Shown: positions 25,420 to 37,400 of the stretch, in pieces
Position numbering within the stretch: position 1 is the stretch's first letter
Layout of the letters: each line of letters opens with the position of its first letter
Assembly (NCBI GenBank): GCA_013076295.1
Contig: RQOL01000772.1
Coordinates: forward strand, 1,984,001-2,048,000
Length of the DNA stretch: 64,000 nt
Reading direction: 5' to 3'
DNA from: Sanderia malayensis
Taxonomy: Eukaryota; Cnidaria; Scyphozoa; Semaeostomeae; Pelagiidae
Notes under the pieces: model-generated
Told to the model about the DNA's origin: nothing
The model's input: only the letters and a program-made list of their open reading frames with translations
The model's database searches: none
Made by a program: the position numbers and the translations under genes

Positions 25420-28400
25420 CTGTAAATTCAAGCAATAAAGCAATATCAGTTAAAAGAACAAGCTCAGCAGTGGTAAGCAGGCAGCTTGATTATGAATAAC
25501 ACATGGTATTATTGTATTGATGCCTTAAAGGGCTACTCCCACCATATTTTTTTATTCCATTTCTGGGTAGTTTTTGGCGTAAAAACAGGTACTGCAGTTT
25601 TTAGATTTTTAAATTCGCTCATTAACACCCTTTTTTACGCCTCCAAACATGCACATTCCAGAAAAAAGTCGGGCAAAAAGAAAACTGGGGCGAGGCCGGT
25701 GTGACGCAGATGCCGGAACGCAGAAAATTTACTTTATTGTGTTCAGTACCAAAGCTCGCACAAAAACGTTTTGCATGTCTATAGTTAAAACCAAGTCGTA
25801 TTTAAAAAATTAAACCATGCCACGCACTAGTTCAGGATCTAAGGAATCTGTTGATGCCTCGTTTATCATGAAAAGCGTGAGTTTTTTACAAAAATGAGGA
25901 TGATTTGCTCACGCTTACGCTGCAAGCCGGCATGTTTTTCGACCTCAACGTCGCAGTCTCGAGCGAGCTTCACATACAATCTTCAGTGGTGCGGGATGGT
26001 TTTAAATAACAATATGAATTCGAATCTATTCAATGAAAGAGGAGGAAGCTCTCTTTCAACAATTTTTCGATAGAATTGATAGTATGGAAAATTTGTGAGC
26101 TCTTATCTACGCATTTATAAGATTTAAACCAAATCGGGTCAGTCAAAAATTTGCAAAATCGCTAGGCCGAGCAGGTCCTGGCACGGGTAAAGTAGAATAA
26201 TGCTATTTTGGACTAACAATGCATGCAAATAACCTCATTTGTTTTATCTGGTGTGTATTTGAAGCAGCAGCTCATATTTTGGTAATATTTCAAGTGTAGT
26301 TATGGTCATAACTGTGTAGAAAAACTCGAAAATCCCTTCCAAGAGTGTAAACATTAATGCCCAGAGATCGAAGATTTCACAAGTTCAATATGAATTCGAA
26401 GAAAAACTTTCCAGCACAATGTTGGGCTTCATACTGGTGTGCTGGTTTTGATTATATTGTCTGACTTTGTCAACAATATACACCTTTACTTTGCCTTAGG
26501 TTTCAATGTAATCACCAAGATATATATATAATTTATAACAAGAACTATATTATAGCTGTCAGTGAAACTTGGCACACAATAAAAAACGATTCAGATATTA
26601 AGAAACTTAAACTGGAAGGCTATCATGATTACGTTGGTACAAAAGGCTCCAGTATGAAAGGTGGGTGTGGTTTTTTCCTTAGTGAAAATCTATCGTTTCT
26701 TCCAAGGGATGATATTACCAACTCCATAAATGAAGCTAACTGTGAATTTGAGGCGTTATGGCTAGAAATCATAAACAAAAGCGGAAAAAATATTCTAATT
26801 GGAGTAGTTTACAACCACCCTCGTAAAGATCCTACCCCATTTTTAGATTACCTCCAGTCTGTTTTTAATAAGATACAACGTGAAAATAAGCTTGTTATTT
26901 TGTCTGGGGATTTTAACCTAAACCTTTTAAAATATGATAAAATTCCCAACGTAGAAGCTTTCTTAAATCTAATGCTAACTAATTTCTATAAACCTTTAAT
27001 TACCCATCCCACGCGAATACACGCTAACTCTTGCCACAGTCTAATTGATAATATCTTTATAAATACACTAGAATACGAAACTGTAAGTGGCAATCTTATT
27101 GACAGCGTTTCTGATCATTTACCAAATTTTGCTTTCCTTTCCAATGGAAAAGTTATGAAAGGAAAAGATCGCGGTCTAGTAAGAGACTACCGTTCTTTCA
27201 ATTCTGAAAAATATATTGAAGAATTCAGAAACTTTGAATTAGACTCGAATATCAATGACCTCAATAAACTTGACAAAAAGTATGAGGAATTTCAATCGAA
27301 AGTTTTAGGCATTATCAATAAGCATGCACCGCTTAAATTTAGAACAAGACGACAAAGAAAACAACAACTAAAGCCGTGGATAACAAATGGAATCCTAAAA
27401 TCTATATCTTCTAAAAATAAATTGTATAAAAAATATATAAGAACTAAAGACGATTTTTGGTATCAACGATATAAAAAGCACAGAAATATGTTAAACCAAG
27501 TTATAAGATTAAGTAAAAAAGAGTATCATTTATCTTACTTTGAAACCTTTAAACATGATTCTAAACAGGTATGGAAAGGAATTAATAATCTCCTCAGTCG
27601 AAATAAGTCGAAAAATTCTCAGAAAATTAAACTAAATATAAATGGTAGGCTGATTTCAGATGCTAAACCAGTGGCAAATGAGTTTAACAACTTTTTTACT
27701 AGTGTTGCCCAAAACCTCGTAAGTAAGCTTACACCAAGTAATAAACACTTCAAAGACTACTTGCATTATTCTAACAGTGATTCTTTTTTTGTTACCCCGG
27801 TAACTCCCTCAGAAGTAAATAGACAGCTGCTTAACCTAAATGAAGGAAAAGCTCCAGATGCATACGACATCCCTGTGAAATTAGTCAAATGCGTAAGTGA
27901 TGCATTAACCATCCCCCTCACTAAACTTATTAATGAATCCTTTGAATCTGGTTTTTACCCAAAAATGTTAAAATTTGCTAAAGTAGTACCAATTCATAAA
28001 GCAAAATCGACTGAAGAATTAAGTAACTATCGCCCAATATCACTGCTGCCCATTTTTAATAAGATATTTGAAAAATTAATGCATACCAGGCTAACATGTT
28101 TTCTTGAAAAACATAATATTATCTTTGAGCATCAATTTGGTTTTCAAAAAATAAATCCACTTCTCTTGCGATTCTAGATTTGTATAACCAACTCATAAAT
28201 GCTATTGAACACAAAAAAATTTCCTGCTGTATTTTTTTGGACTTAGCGAAAGCTTTTGATACTGTAGATCATAGCATATTACTGCAAAAACTTGAACACT
28301 ACGGCATAAGAGGTACTGCCCTTGACTGGTTCAAATCCTACTTAACTGATAGAACGCAAAAAGTTTCCATAAATGGTCAATTATCTAACTCAAACAAAAT

Positions 28401-31400
28401 AAGTAGTGGAGTACCACAAGGCAGTGTTCTCGGACCTCTTCTATTTCTTCTTTATATAAATGATATGCCTGTAGTCTCTAAGTTGCTGAAATTTCATCTA
28501 TTTGCTGATGATACTAGTATCTTTTTCTCAGATCAAAATTTAAGAAACTTAGAAAACACAGTTAATCAAGAATTAATTAAAGTATCGGACTGGCTTACGG
28601 TGAATAAATTAACTTTAAATGTTGAAAAATCAAACTTCCTATTAATCTCATCTCCCCAGCAAAATTTATCTCCTCAAATAAATCTATCAATAAATGGTAA
28701 ATCAATTGTTCAAAAAGACTCTATTAAATATCTTGGAGTAATACTTGATAAAAACTTAAATTGGAAAAATCATATTAATCACGTTAACATGAAGATATCA
28801 AAAGGAATTGGAATACTGGCAAAAATTAGGCATTTCGTTCCAGCCCATATTCTACGTAATCTTTATTTTGCATTCATTGCTCCCCATGTCAATTATGGAA
28901 TTATCAACTGGGGCTGTGCAACTGCAACAGTTACCAAATCCGTTCAAAGAATTTAAACAAAGCTTTAAGAATAATTAATTTCGAACAGTATACAGCCAGC
29001 GCTAAACCACTTTTTACCAAATTAGGCATTTTAGATTTTGAAGAAAGTTTCAATCTTGAATGTTCGAAACTAATATATGACATTAACAATGGTAATCAAA
29101 GTCCAATTTTTGACAATTTTTTTGAAACAACATCCTCTCGTTATGGCTATCAAACACGCCAATCTGCAAATAAACAACTTTCTTTCCCTATAATTCGAAC
29201 GAACTACAAAAAGCGATTCTTTACATATAATGGTATAAAAATTTGGAATAATATACCCCTTCAAATAAGAGAACAAAAAGCAAAAACCTGTTTTGCAAAT
29301 ATTTCAAAAAATCGTTATTACATAAAAATGATGAACCTTCTTGAAATGAAAAACAAGTGTTTCACCCATGCCTCCCTTTTCCCATTTCATCCCCCCTCCT
29401 TTATTTTCCTTTTTAATATTATATTATATTATTATATTAACTTTTCATTTAAACTTCCCTTCTTTTTAGAAAATTCTTTTTTTCAAATTCTGTAATAAAA
29501 TATATAACTAAAAAAAAAAAATATATAACCGCACTTTATATTGTAGCTTTGCTGTTTGCTCTACATTGTATTATGTATGCGTAATGTACTAACTCACTCA
29601 AGTATATGCTCTAAATAGGGCGCTGAGCTCGAAAACCGTTTCGGTTCTTTCAGCGTCCTAAGCAACTTTCTTGATTAACCTTTATGTAAACTAACAAGTA
29701 GCTTATATATCATAAAAAGTATCAGTATTTAAATTGTAAGTTGTTGCTGAATTATATGAATTTGAATTTGAACTCCATGGATATGTCAGCCAAACAATTT
29801 CAATTTGAGCAACTTTTTAACAGCGCATATCACTTTAGCATTTCAATATCTTTGACAAAAACCCAAGTAGTAAATACAAAAATAATCCATAATTATCTTG
29901 CTAAAACCAAGCACACGGCAAAGCTTGATAAAATAGAGTATAGAACTGATGGAAACGATAAACAAACTTATTATATCACGATTCACGAACGTTTGCTGGT
30001 TGTTTTATCACGCAAAATGAAAGGAAGGAAGAGGTTGAGTGATGAACACATAACCACGTGAGGCGTGTGAATACTGGAAAAATCCATTGTCACTGCATCA
30101 GCTTTGGGGTCAATTTTCAGCCCTTAACAATGCCGAAAATTAAAAAAAAAACACACGGGCAGATGTCAATAAGCTTTGTAATGATGGTGTTAAAGTGGTT
30201 TGAAAAAACATTTGTGTTTATCATTGAAAACAAGGGAGAAAACCGGACGCGACGTTGATTTTTCCATACTGAAGCCAAAGAAAGAAGTTTTTTTGCGTTC
30301 CGGCATCTACGTCACACAACCTCGGCCCAGATCGTTTCATGTTGCGCGACATTTTCAGAAATGGCCTGAAAATCGCACTTTTGGAGCCGTGAAAAGAGGT
30401 GTTAATGAGCGAATTTCGAAATTTAAAAAGTGCAGTACCTGTTTTTCCGTCAAAAACTACCCAGAAATGAAATAAAAAAATATGGTGGGAGTAGCCCTTT
30501 AAAGTATACCTTGATAATGGCATTCAATGCCGACGAGGCTTCGGTGAAAACAGGGGTGTCTTGGTCGTTCATCAGCTGCATAATTGTGCAAAGTAACTGC
30601 GGCACAAATGCATCATATTCTGCTTTGCAGTTTGAGCAGAATTCTCTCAGCATTATTGCTGATGCCTGAGGATGCAAAAAGAACAAAAACATCATTCCTG
30701 ATCCATGCAATGCAAGATAAGCATAGCAGGCAAGCATGCACATTGAATCCTGGATAGGGTAAAAGCTCTATTAAGCCCCGGGGGTTCAGTTAATTTGCGG
30801 CGTTCAGAAGGGAGCTTATTAGGGAGGGGGCTTAATCGAGAAGGGTTTAATAGAGCAGGCTTAATAGAGAGGGGCTTAATAATAGAGAGGGAGCTTAATA
30901 AAGAAAGGGCTTAATAGAGAGGGGGCTTAATAAAGAAAGGGCTTAATAGAAAGAGGGGTTAATAGAGGGGCTTATTAGGGAGGGGGATCTATAGGGAGGG
31001 AGGCTTAATAAAGAAGGGGTTTAATAGAGAAGGGGCTTAATAGAGAGAGGGTTTATTAGGGATGGGGTTTATTAGAGAGGGGGTTTATCAGAGAGATGGC
31101 TTAATAGGGAGGAAGCTTAATAGAGAGTAATCATGAGAATGAAAGCAGACAAAAACAAACCTTTCTTATTCCAGGTGACTTGTGTTTAGCAGATGATAAT
31201 AACTCATCAATGATAACTGCGACACCAGCATCATCATCGACGGATAGGATAAGAGCGGTAGTTCCTTCAATTGCCTGAAAACAAATCAATGCCCCAATCA
31301 TTCTTATGCTGTTGTACTAATAAACGCCACCCGGCGGTTATGTCATTCTAGAGGAATATACAAGACGCTGATTCCTGTCTTAGGATATGCTGATCAATAG

Positions 31401-34400
31401 CTTGAACAAAGTCATTAAACAGAGTCTTGAAGCAAGGATACCCCATGCTAAGCAAACCTGTGTCTCCTCATCCCCATTGGCACTTTTCTCCATCGCTTGA
31501 AACATGGCTGGAAGAATTTTGCAAAGATGCTTTGTCAATGCGCCGCCGGCCACAGTTGATAAGATGGCCAGGGCTTTTATGTTCACTGGTGGTGTGGTCA
31601 ACTGCAGAAATGAAAAGAATTCATTGTTTCCACAACGCTAGAGCTATAAAACGATGTTACGTTGGGGCCTAGTGTCACAGCAGTAAAGACAATACAAGGT
31701 TAGAGTAGTAAAGACAATGCGATAATGCAGGTTTGAATGATGGACCCACACTTGCACAGACACGAACCTTTGGAACGAGGAAAGGCAGAACAACTCGACT
31801 TTTCAACGTCATAACATTTCTCAGGCCGTCAAGGGCTCGATCAGCATACTCTTCATCATTCTAGAAGAAAATAGACATTATTTATATGTAAATAATATGA
31901 ATACCTTGATAAATGTTAGGTAAAAACGAGGCTTAATTTCGACAAAACACAGAGCATGGAGTATTGCTTGTTGTAGATTTGATATTCCGAGAGCTAACGA
32001 TCTTTAATAACATGTTTTGGATGCTTTAGAAGAAGATTATAATTATAATAATATTGCAACAGCATAATGGACAAGAAATAGCAAATCTGCAATACATTAA
32101 GCACCCGCATTTAAGAACCAGTGGATTAAGAACCTTCCAGGCTGAAATCCTTGCTCAAAACAATAAAAAAGACAATAGGCTATTGTATTTGAACAATAGG
32201 CTGGATGCAGAATTCACAGCTTCTTGCACGCGGGTGTTTACTGTATACATCAGCATAGCAATTGCTATAAATTAAAAGAATATTTTGTTTACCAATTTTT
32301 GAAGTACGAATGGTAATATGCCATCGAGTGCTTTCTGTCCAATCGTATCATACAATTGATTAAAGGCATTAGCAGCGACCTGTCTCACTTCTGGCAACAA
32401 ATCAAGCAATGCTCGTTTCAAAGTGTTCACCAACGATTCCTCAAACATCATTATCTGGATGAAAGGAATAGCAAAGCACATTAGCAAAACACGTTGATAA
32501 AATATAGCATGAGTCACAAACTGATGCACAGGATAAATACATTACTTATCACGACAAGCCTTTGCCTGAAAATAGACAATATTTAGGCATGGTAGTCATG
32601 ATAATACCATGCCTAATACAATGGTATAAGGAAACAGTCCTAACACAGGAACTTAAAAGGAAAAATGCACATGTGTATCAATGGATAACTTTGTTCCCGG
32701 TTAGGTTGTCTCCAAGTAACATGAAGTAATTCTTCTTAAGAACTTCTATTCAACGTGAGATGTTGTTAAAAAAACATGTCCCTCACTATCCCACAATGCA
32801 ATAATTAATTATCATTTGGTACCATGTCCCTTACCATATCTCGACTGGTTGAGTTGACAATTTCGCCCAACCCAATGCAAACCCCTTGTCTTTCATCACT
32901 TCTTTCACTGTCCAAACCCTTCTCAAGTATTGGAATTATCTCTGGCAAAACTCTTTCACCAAGCTTTCGTACCAAATCACCAAGAGTTCGTCCTGCAGTC
33001 TGGAACAAACGGAAACTTATCATCAACAACATGCCAAAAATCGAGACTTTTAGGATTATAAATAATTTAGTATGATACATTTGGCATCCGCGAACGCGAC
33101 TGCCCGCGAACGATTTTCCATTTCCCCTCGTTTTGCGCGCAGTATGGTTGGGACATCTGCTACTTCGAACATTCCCCATCTGGAAGAAATTTCAATTTCC
33201 CTTGAAAGTTCCAGATAGCAGATGTAAACTGTACGGTGATATCAGAGAGTAGAGTACAGAGGAAAGCGCAGGTCAAAATACGAGGACAGTCAAAAGAGAT
33301 TATAGAATATACACTAGAGCATAGATAAGAGAAAACAGCACATAGAGCGTGTTATCGAGTGAGATGGCTGAGATTTCTGTTGAGATGAAACTACACTAAT
33401 CACCTGTCTCTTATCATAGCTTGAACTTGCAAGACAACCAAGCAGAATCTTAAACAAAGTTGGCAGAATTTCTCTCAATGTTCTTGCAGTGTTGTGTACA
33501 ACAACCTTCCACACGTGTAGCGAAGCTTGTCTGACATTTAATGCTACATCGGACCGTCCCATATAGAGACCAGCAAGCACGTGGTTACGGCGTGTCAATC
33601 CAAGAAGATCCACAATAGCCTGGAATAGATCAAATAGACATTAGGAACAATGTTCACCCCTGGAAGACGCAGGAAGCTCGATAACAAACATAACAAGGAA
33701 AGTATATTGACGGGGGTAGTGTCAGAAAGATATACCTTGGTAGATTGCGCAGTTCCGAAATTGTCATCCTCGTCTCCGTGTGTTGTCATTTTACCAGAGA
33801 CCCCCGTCACTCTGAAGAGCAGATCACCCAGCAATTGAATTGAGCTGAATCGAATTCTCCAGTGGTCATCAAATAAGCCTTTCTCGAGCTCGGGCAAAAA
33901 TAGACTGACTGCAGTGTCAGCATATGTGTTTATGATTCGCTGACCGGCTTTTAATGACGTAGTTCTGACAAATTCAGCCTCATCAGATAAACCCTAGAAC
34001 ACAACATGATCAGAAAGGGAGCTTAAAATCATTAGCGTTTATGATACCTAGCATTATCAGAGAGGCGAACTGTTGCTGATCACTGCAATACATGCACAAA
34101 AACTATGGTTGAAATACCTTGAGCAATGATGGTACAATTGAGCCAATGTACGGCGCAAAATCATCTCCAAATGTAGCAGGAAGATAAAGGTAGAGCATGA
34201 GGTAGCCTTCTCTAACATGAGCTGCCAAGTCTTCTTTTGAGGTTGTTTCAATTACGTCTGGCATGAGCTTATCAAGTCGATCTGATCCTAAACCATGCAG
34301 CACCTCTGCAATACCTAAGAAGGAATTCAACAACGCATTTAACAAAGACGTGCCCTAAAGATTAATGCCTCTCTTCGTTTGTGTGCCCTGTAATATCAGC

Positions 34401-37400
34401 TGTTACAGGGAGTAACAAACGAAGCATTTACAGGGAGTAACAAACGAGATGAGCTAGCATTTACAGGGGGTAGCAAACGAGATAAGCAAGCATTTACAGG
34501 GGGTAACAAACGAGATGAGCTAGCATTTGCAGGGGGTAACAAACGAGATAAGCAAGCATTTACACTGAGTAACAAACAATCTGAAGTTCACCTTGCGCAG
34601 CTCCTGATCGGTCAACGCTGCTCTGCTCTGACGTCAGAGTCTCAAGTAACCATGGTAGCAAGTCGTTGAATGAATCTTCGCCCATTCCTTTGACCATGGC
34701 GCCCAGGGCACGTGCAGAGACACCCCTCACGTCTGGAGATGGGTCCAGCAACGACTTTTTCAATCCAGGCACAACTGCCGGCAAATATGGTGCAAGGTCC
34801 TGTCAGAGAAAATATCAATTGGATACACGTCACGTTTGCTAAGCAATCAGTATAGTTGATAAGGTGGAAGGAGAGTATACATATCTGGACGAGGAATCAG
34901 GGACGAATTCTACGAGTAGTCATTGATTTCGATAGTCCATTAAAATAAAATTTTTTCGAACCTTTTGGTCTGTTAAAGCGTACATGTTGCCAATGATTTG
35001 AGCCGCCATTTTCTTGGTTTCGGTTGCTCGTTGTACCATTGCTTTTTCAAGAATTGGCATGATGATAGCAAGTGAGGGTGCATCAATAAAATGCACAAAT
35101 GAGGTATTGAGCAAGGCCTGTAAACATGGCACGGTGTTCTTGCCAAAGTCAGCCAGCGCGGCCAGTATAATTGGAGATATTTCTGCAAAGGAATGCAAAA
35201 GAGATCAATGCTCATGTTGGAGAGAAGAGCTGGACTAGGATATTGCAGAATATAGGGATCGTGGGGTTTCAATGGAACGCAGAAAATATTGAACAGCAGA
35301 TAAGTTCATGCTACAATAAGGGAGAAAGGGAAAATGAAATAACTATTAAGATGTGGAAATTCCAAGGAATAATGGATGTGATGGTTAAATGAAGGGAATA
35401 GGAATCAAAATGAAAAAAGAAGATTACAATAAGACGATGATATAATATGAGGAAAAAATATATATATATATTTGTAAAATAAATAAAAGATCTTATACCT
35501 TGAATTTCCGGATTTCTAATAACAGATCCGATTTGTTTCAAGGCTTGTTGTCCTGCTTTCTGCACCTTGTGGTGAGGATCGGCAAGAACTTCAATCAACT
35601 TTGGAACAACACTTGGCAAACATGAAGATAATTGCTTCGGAGCACAGAAGGCCATTGCACCGAGTAACTCAACGCTCCCTTAAAAAATTGAAAAAAAAAA
35701 CAAAGTCAGTACCCCCGTCTTAAGATTGAATGTGAGTAAGAAACCGGGGAGTAACATTTGTTCATACCTGTTTTCGTTCTCCAGGAGTCCTCTTCGAGAG
35801 CTTTCAACAAAGATGGCAGCACAAGTTTGACGCCGTGGGCGCTTAAATTTCGCATGACGGCCTTGGCAGTCTCGTCGGCAGCCTGAATCGGATAGTAAAC
35901 ATCGTTAATATAAACAGTAGCATGCACCCTATTGTTAAGTACAATTGGCCATTGTTTAAATACAATAGCTTCATTCCTTTGTTTTAATGAGACATTGCAT
36001 TGGTTGGGTTGGAGTCGAGTGGTGAGAAGAAGAAGGTTTCAAAACGAGGAGAAGAGAAAATATCTTAACGAACCTCTCTGACGTACTGGTTACCATCACC
36101 AAAGCAAAGCAGCAAATGAGGAAGCAAATGGACAACATATGGCTCGAAGAGTCTTCCTAGCATGTTGCAAAGTGTCTCAAATGCAAATAGCGCACCTATG
36201 AAACAAAATAAAGATAATTCAATGACAGAAATCGACAAAAATGTAAAGAATATTCAATTTGAACAGGGCTAACGTAACACCTCTGTACCTACAATGCTTT
36301 CTTCTTATTGGCAAGGAGGACCCAACTATTTACCAAAGCTTCAAAGACAGGTGGCAGATGAGATTGTAAGATGAGGAGAAGAAGATAGGATGAAATGAAT
36401 ACCTTCTCTGTGTTTGTAATGCTTCTTATCTTGAATAGCAGTGGTTAGTTCGCTGATGATTTCTTGTTGTTTCAATGACATGATTCCAAGCCCTTTCACC
36501 ATGCCAGCCAACCCATAAGCAGCACCACGACGCTCTCCATACTTCTCCGCATTCAACAGCTTAAAAACAGTTAATGATACCCCCGTTAAACTACGATAAA
36601 TTACTGTGCAAAACAAGATGATGCCACGTTGAGGTTGATTAACAAGAAGGGCAAAAACGGGGGTATTACCGTATCGAGCAATCGTTTCACGTGGCCAGGG
36701 GCGTCGTCTTTGATTGCTGAGCAAAGAGGGGGCAAGCAGCTCGCAACTGCTTCCTGTACCTGGAAATAACGACAAATGAGGACGTGGAGTTGATTGTCTA
36801 TTTGCACGTCTCAAGGAAGGTAGTTATAGATTGAAGTTGATATGAGTGAGAAATGATAGACTTACTTGCAGTGATGGGGTTGAGAGAGCATCCATAAGCT
36901 TCGTAATGATTGGCTTGATCTGACAATAAACATTCATCAAGTTTACAAAGGAATAGAGATAAACAGAGAAGGAGAGCATTTTTAAAAGAAGTGAATGTGA
37001 GGGGAGGATATTGGCAAGAGAAAAAATAAAAACAAGAGAGAATAAGAGATCTGAAAGAAATTGAGGTAATGCTTAAAGACTTCAAAAACAGATTAAAGAT
37101 CAAATTTGATAAAAACAAACCTTGGGATCAGTTTTATCGAGATGCTTTGCAAGTGACCCCAAGAGAATGATGACAGATTGACGAATGATGTCATGCGATG
37201 TTGTTTCGCCAGCAGTTTCCAAGAACTGATCGAATATTCTCTGAAGACCTGATATATTTTCCTAGAACGAGAGACAGAAGCATTAGAAACCACTTGCTGA
37301 ACGCATAAAATGGGATGACGTATGAAGATAAACGATAAATACTTTTCCATGGCAATTGACTGCTGCAATTGCTGCGTCCAACATGTGCTTTCTGACAATT

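Larger units (their letters stand above)
25529..30498. mobile_element. TTAA-flanked inverted-repeat element filling GCN1 intron 49
   Basis: Ends AGGGCTACTCCCACCATA at 25,529 and the reverse complement at 30,481-30,498, each flanked by TTAA (25,525-25,528 and 30,499-30,502). The inverted similarity extends about 200-230 bp inwards with substitutions and small indels, for example CATTTCTGGGTAGTTTTTG and GATGCCGGAACGCA. A TTAA duplication is the mark of piggyBac-type insertion (family knowledge), but because of the adjacent bases a TA duplication is equally possible. No transposase can be read in the inner flanks (25,760-26,500 and 29,700-30,250). A LINE sits in the middle. The right end starts 12 bases after the GCN1 exon 49 donor GTATAC. 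Confidence 0.85.

Noticed and set aside
32545..32575. Mini-exon-like AG|GCAAAGGC...GT within GCN1 between exons 44 and 45
   Set aside because: Direct joining of exons 44 and 45 gives [13 protein letters not shown], aligning residue for residue with the human protein; an extra exon would add residues absent from the family.
33060..33185. GC-richer patch with CGCGAACG words in GCN1 intron 43
   Set aside because: The frame open here continues into exon 44 only because the intron lacks a stop; family alignment shows exon 44 begins at 32,999.
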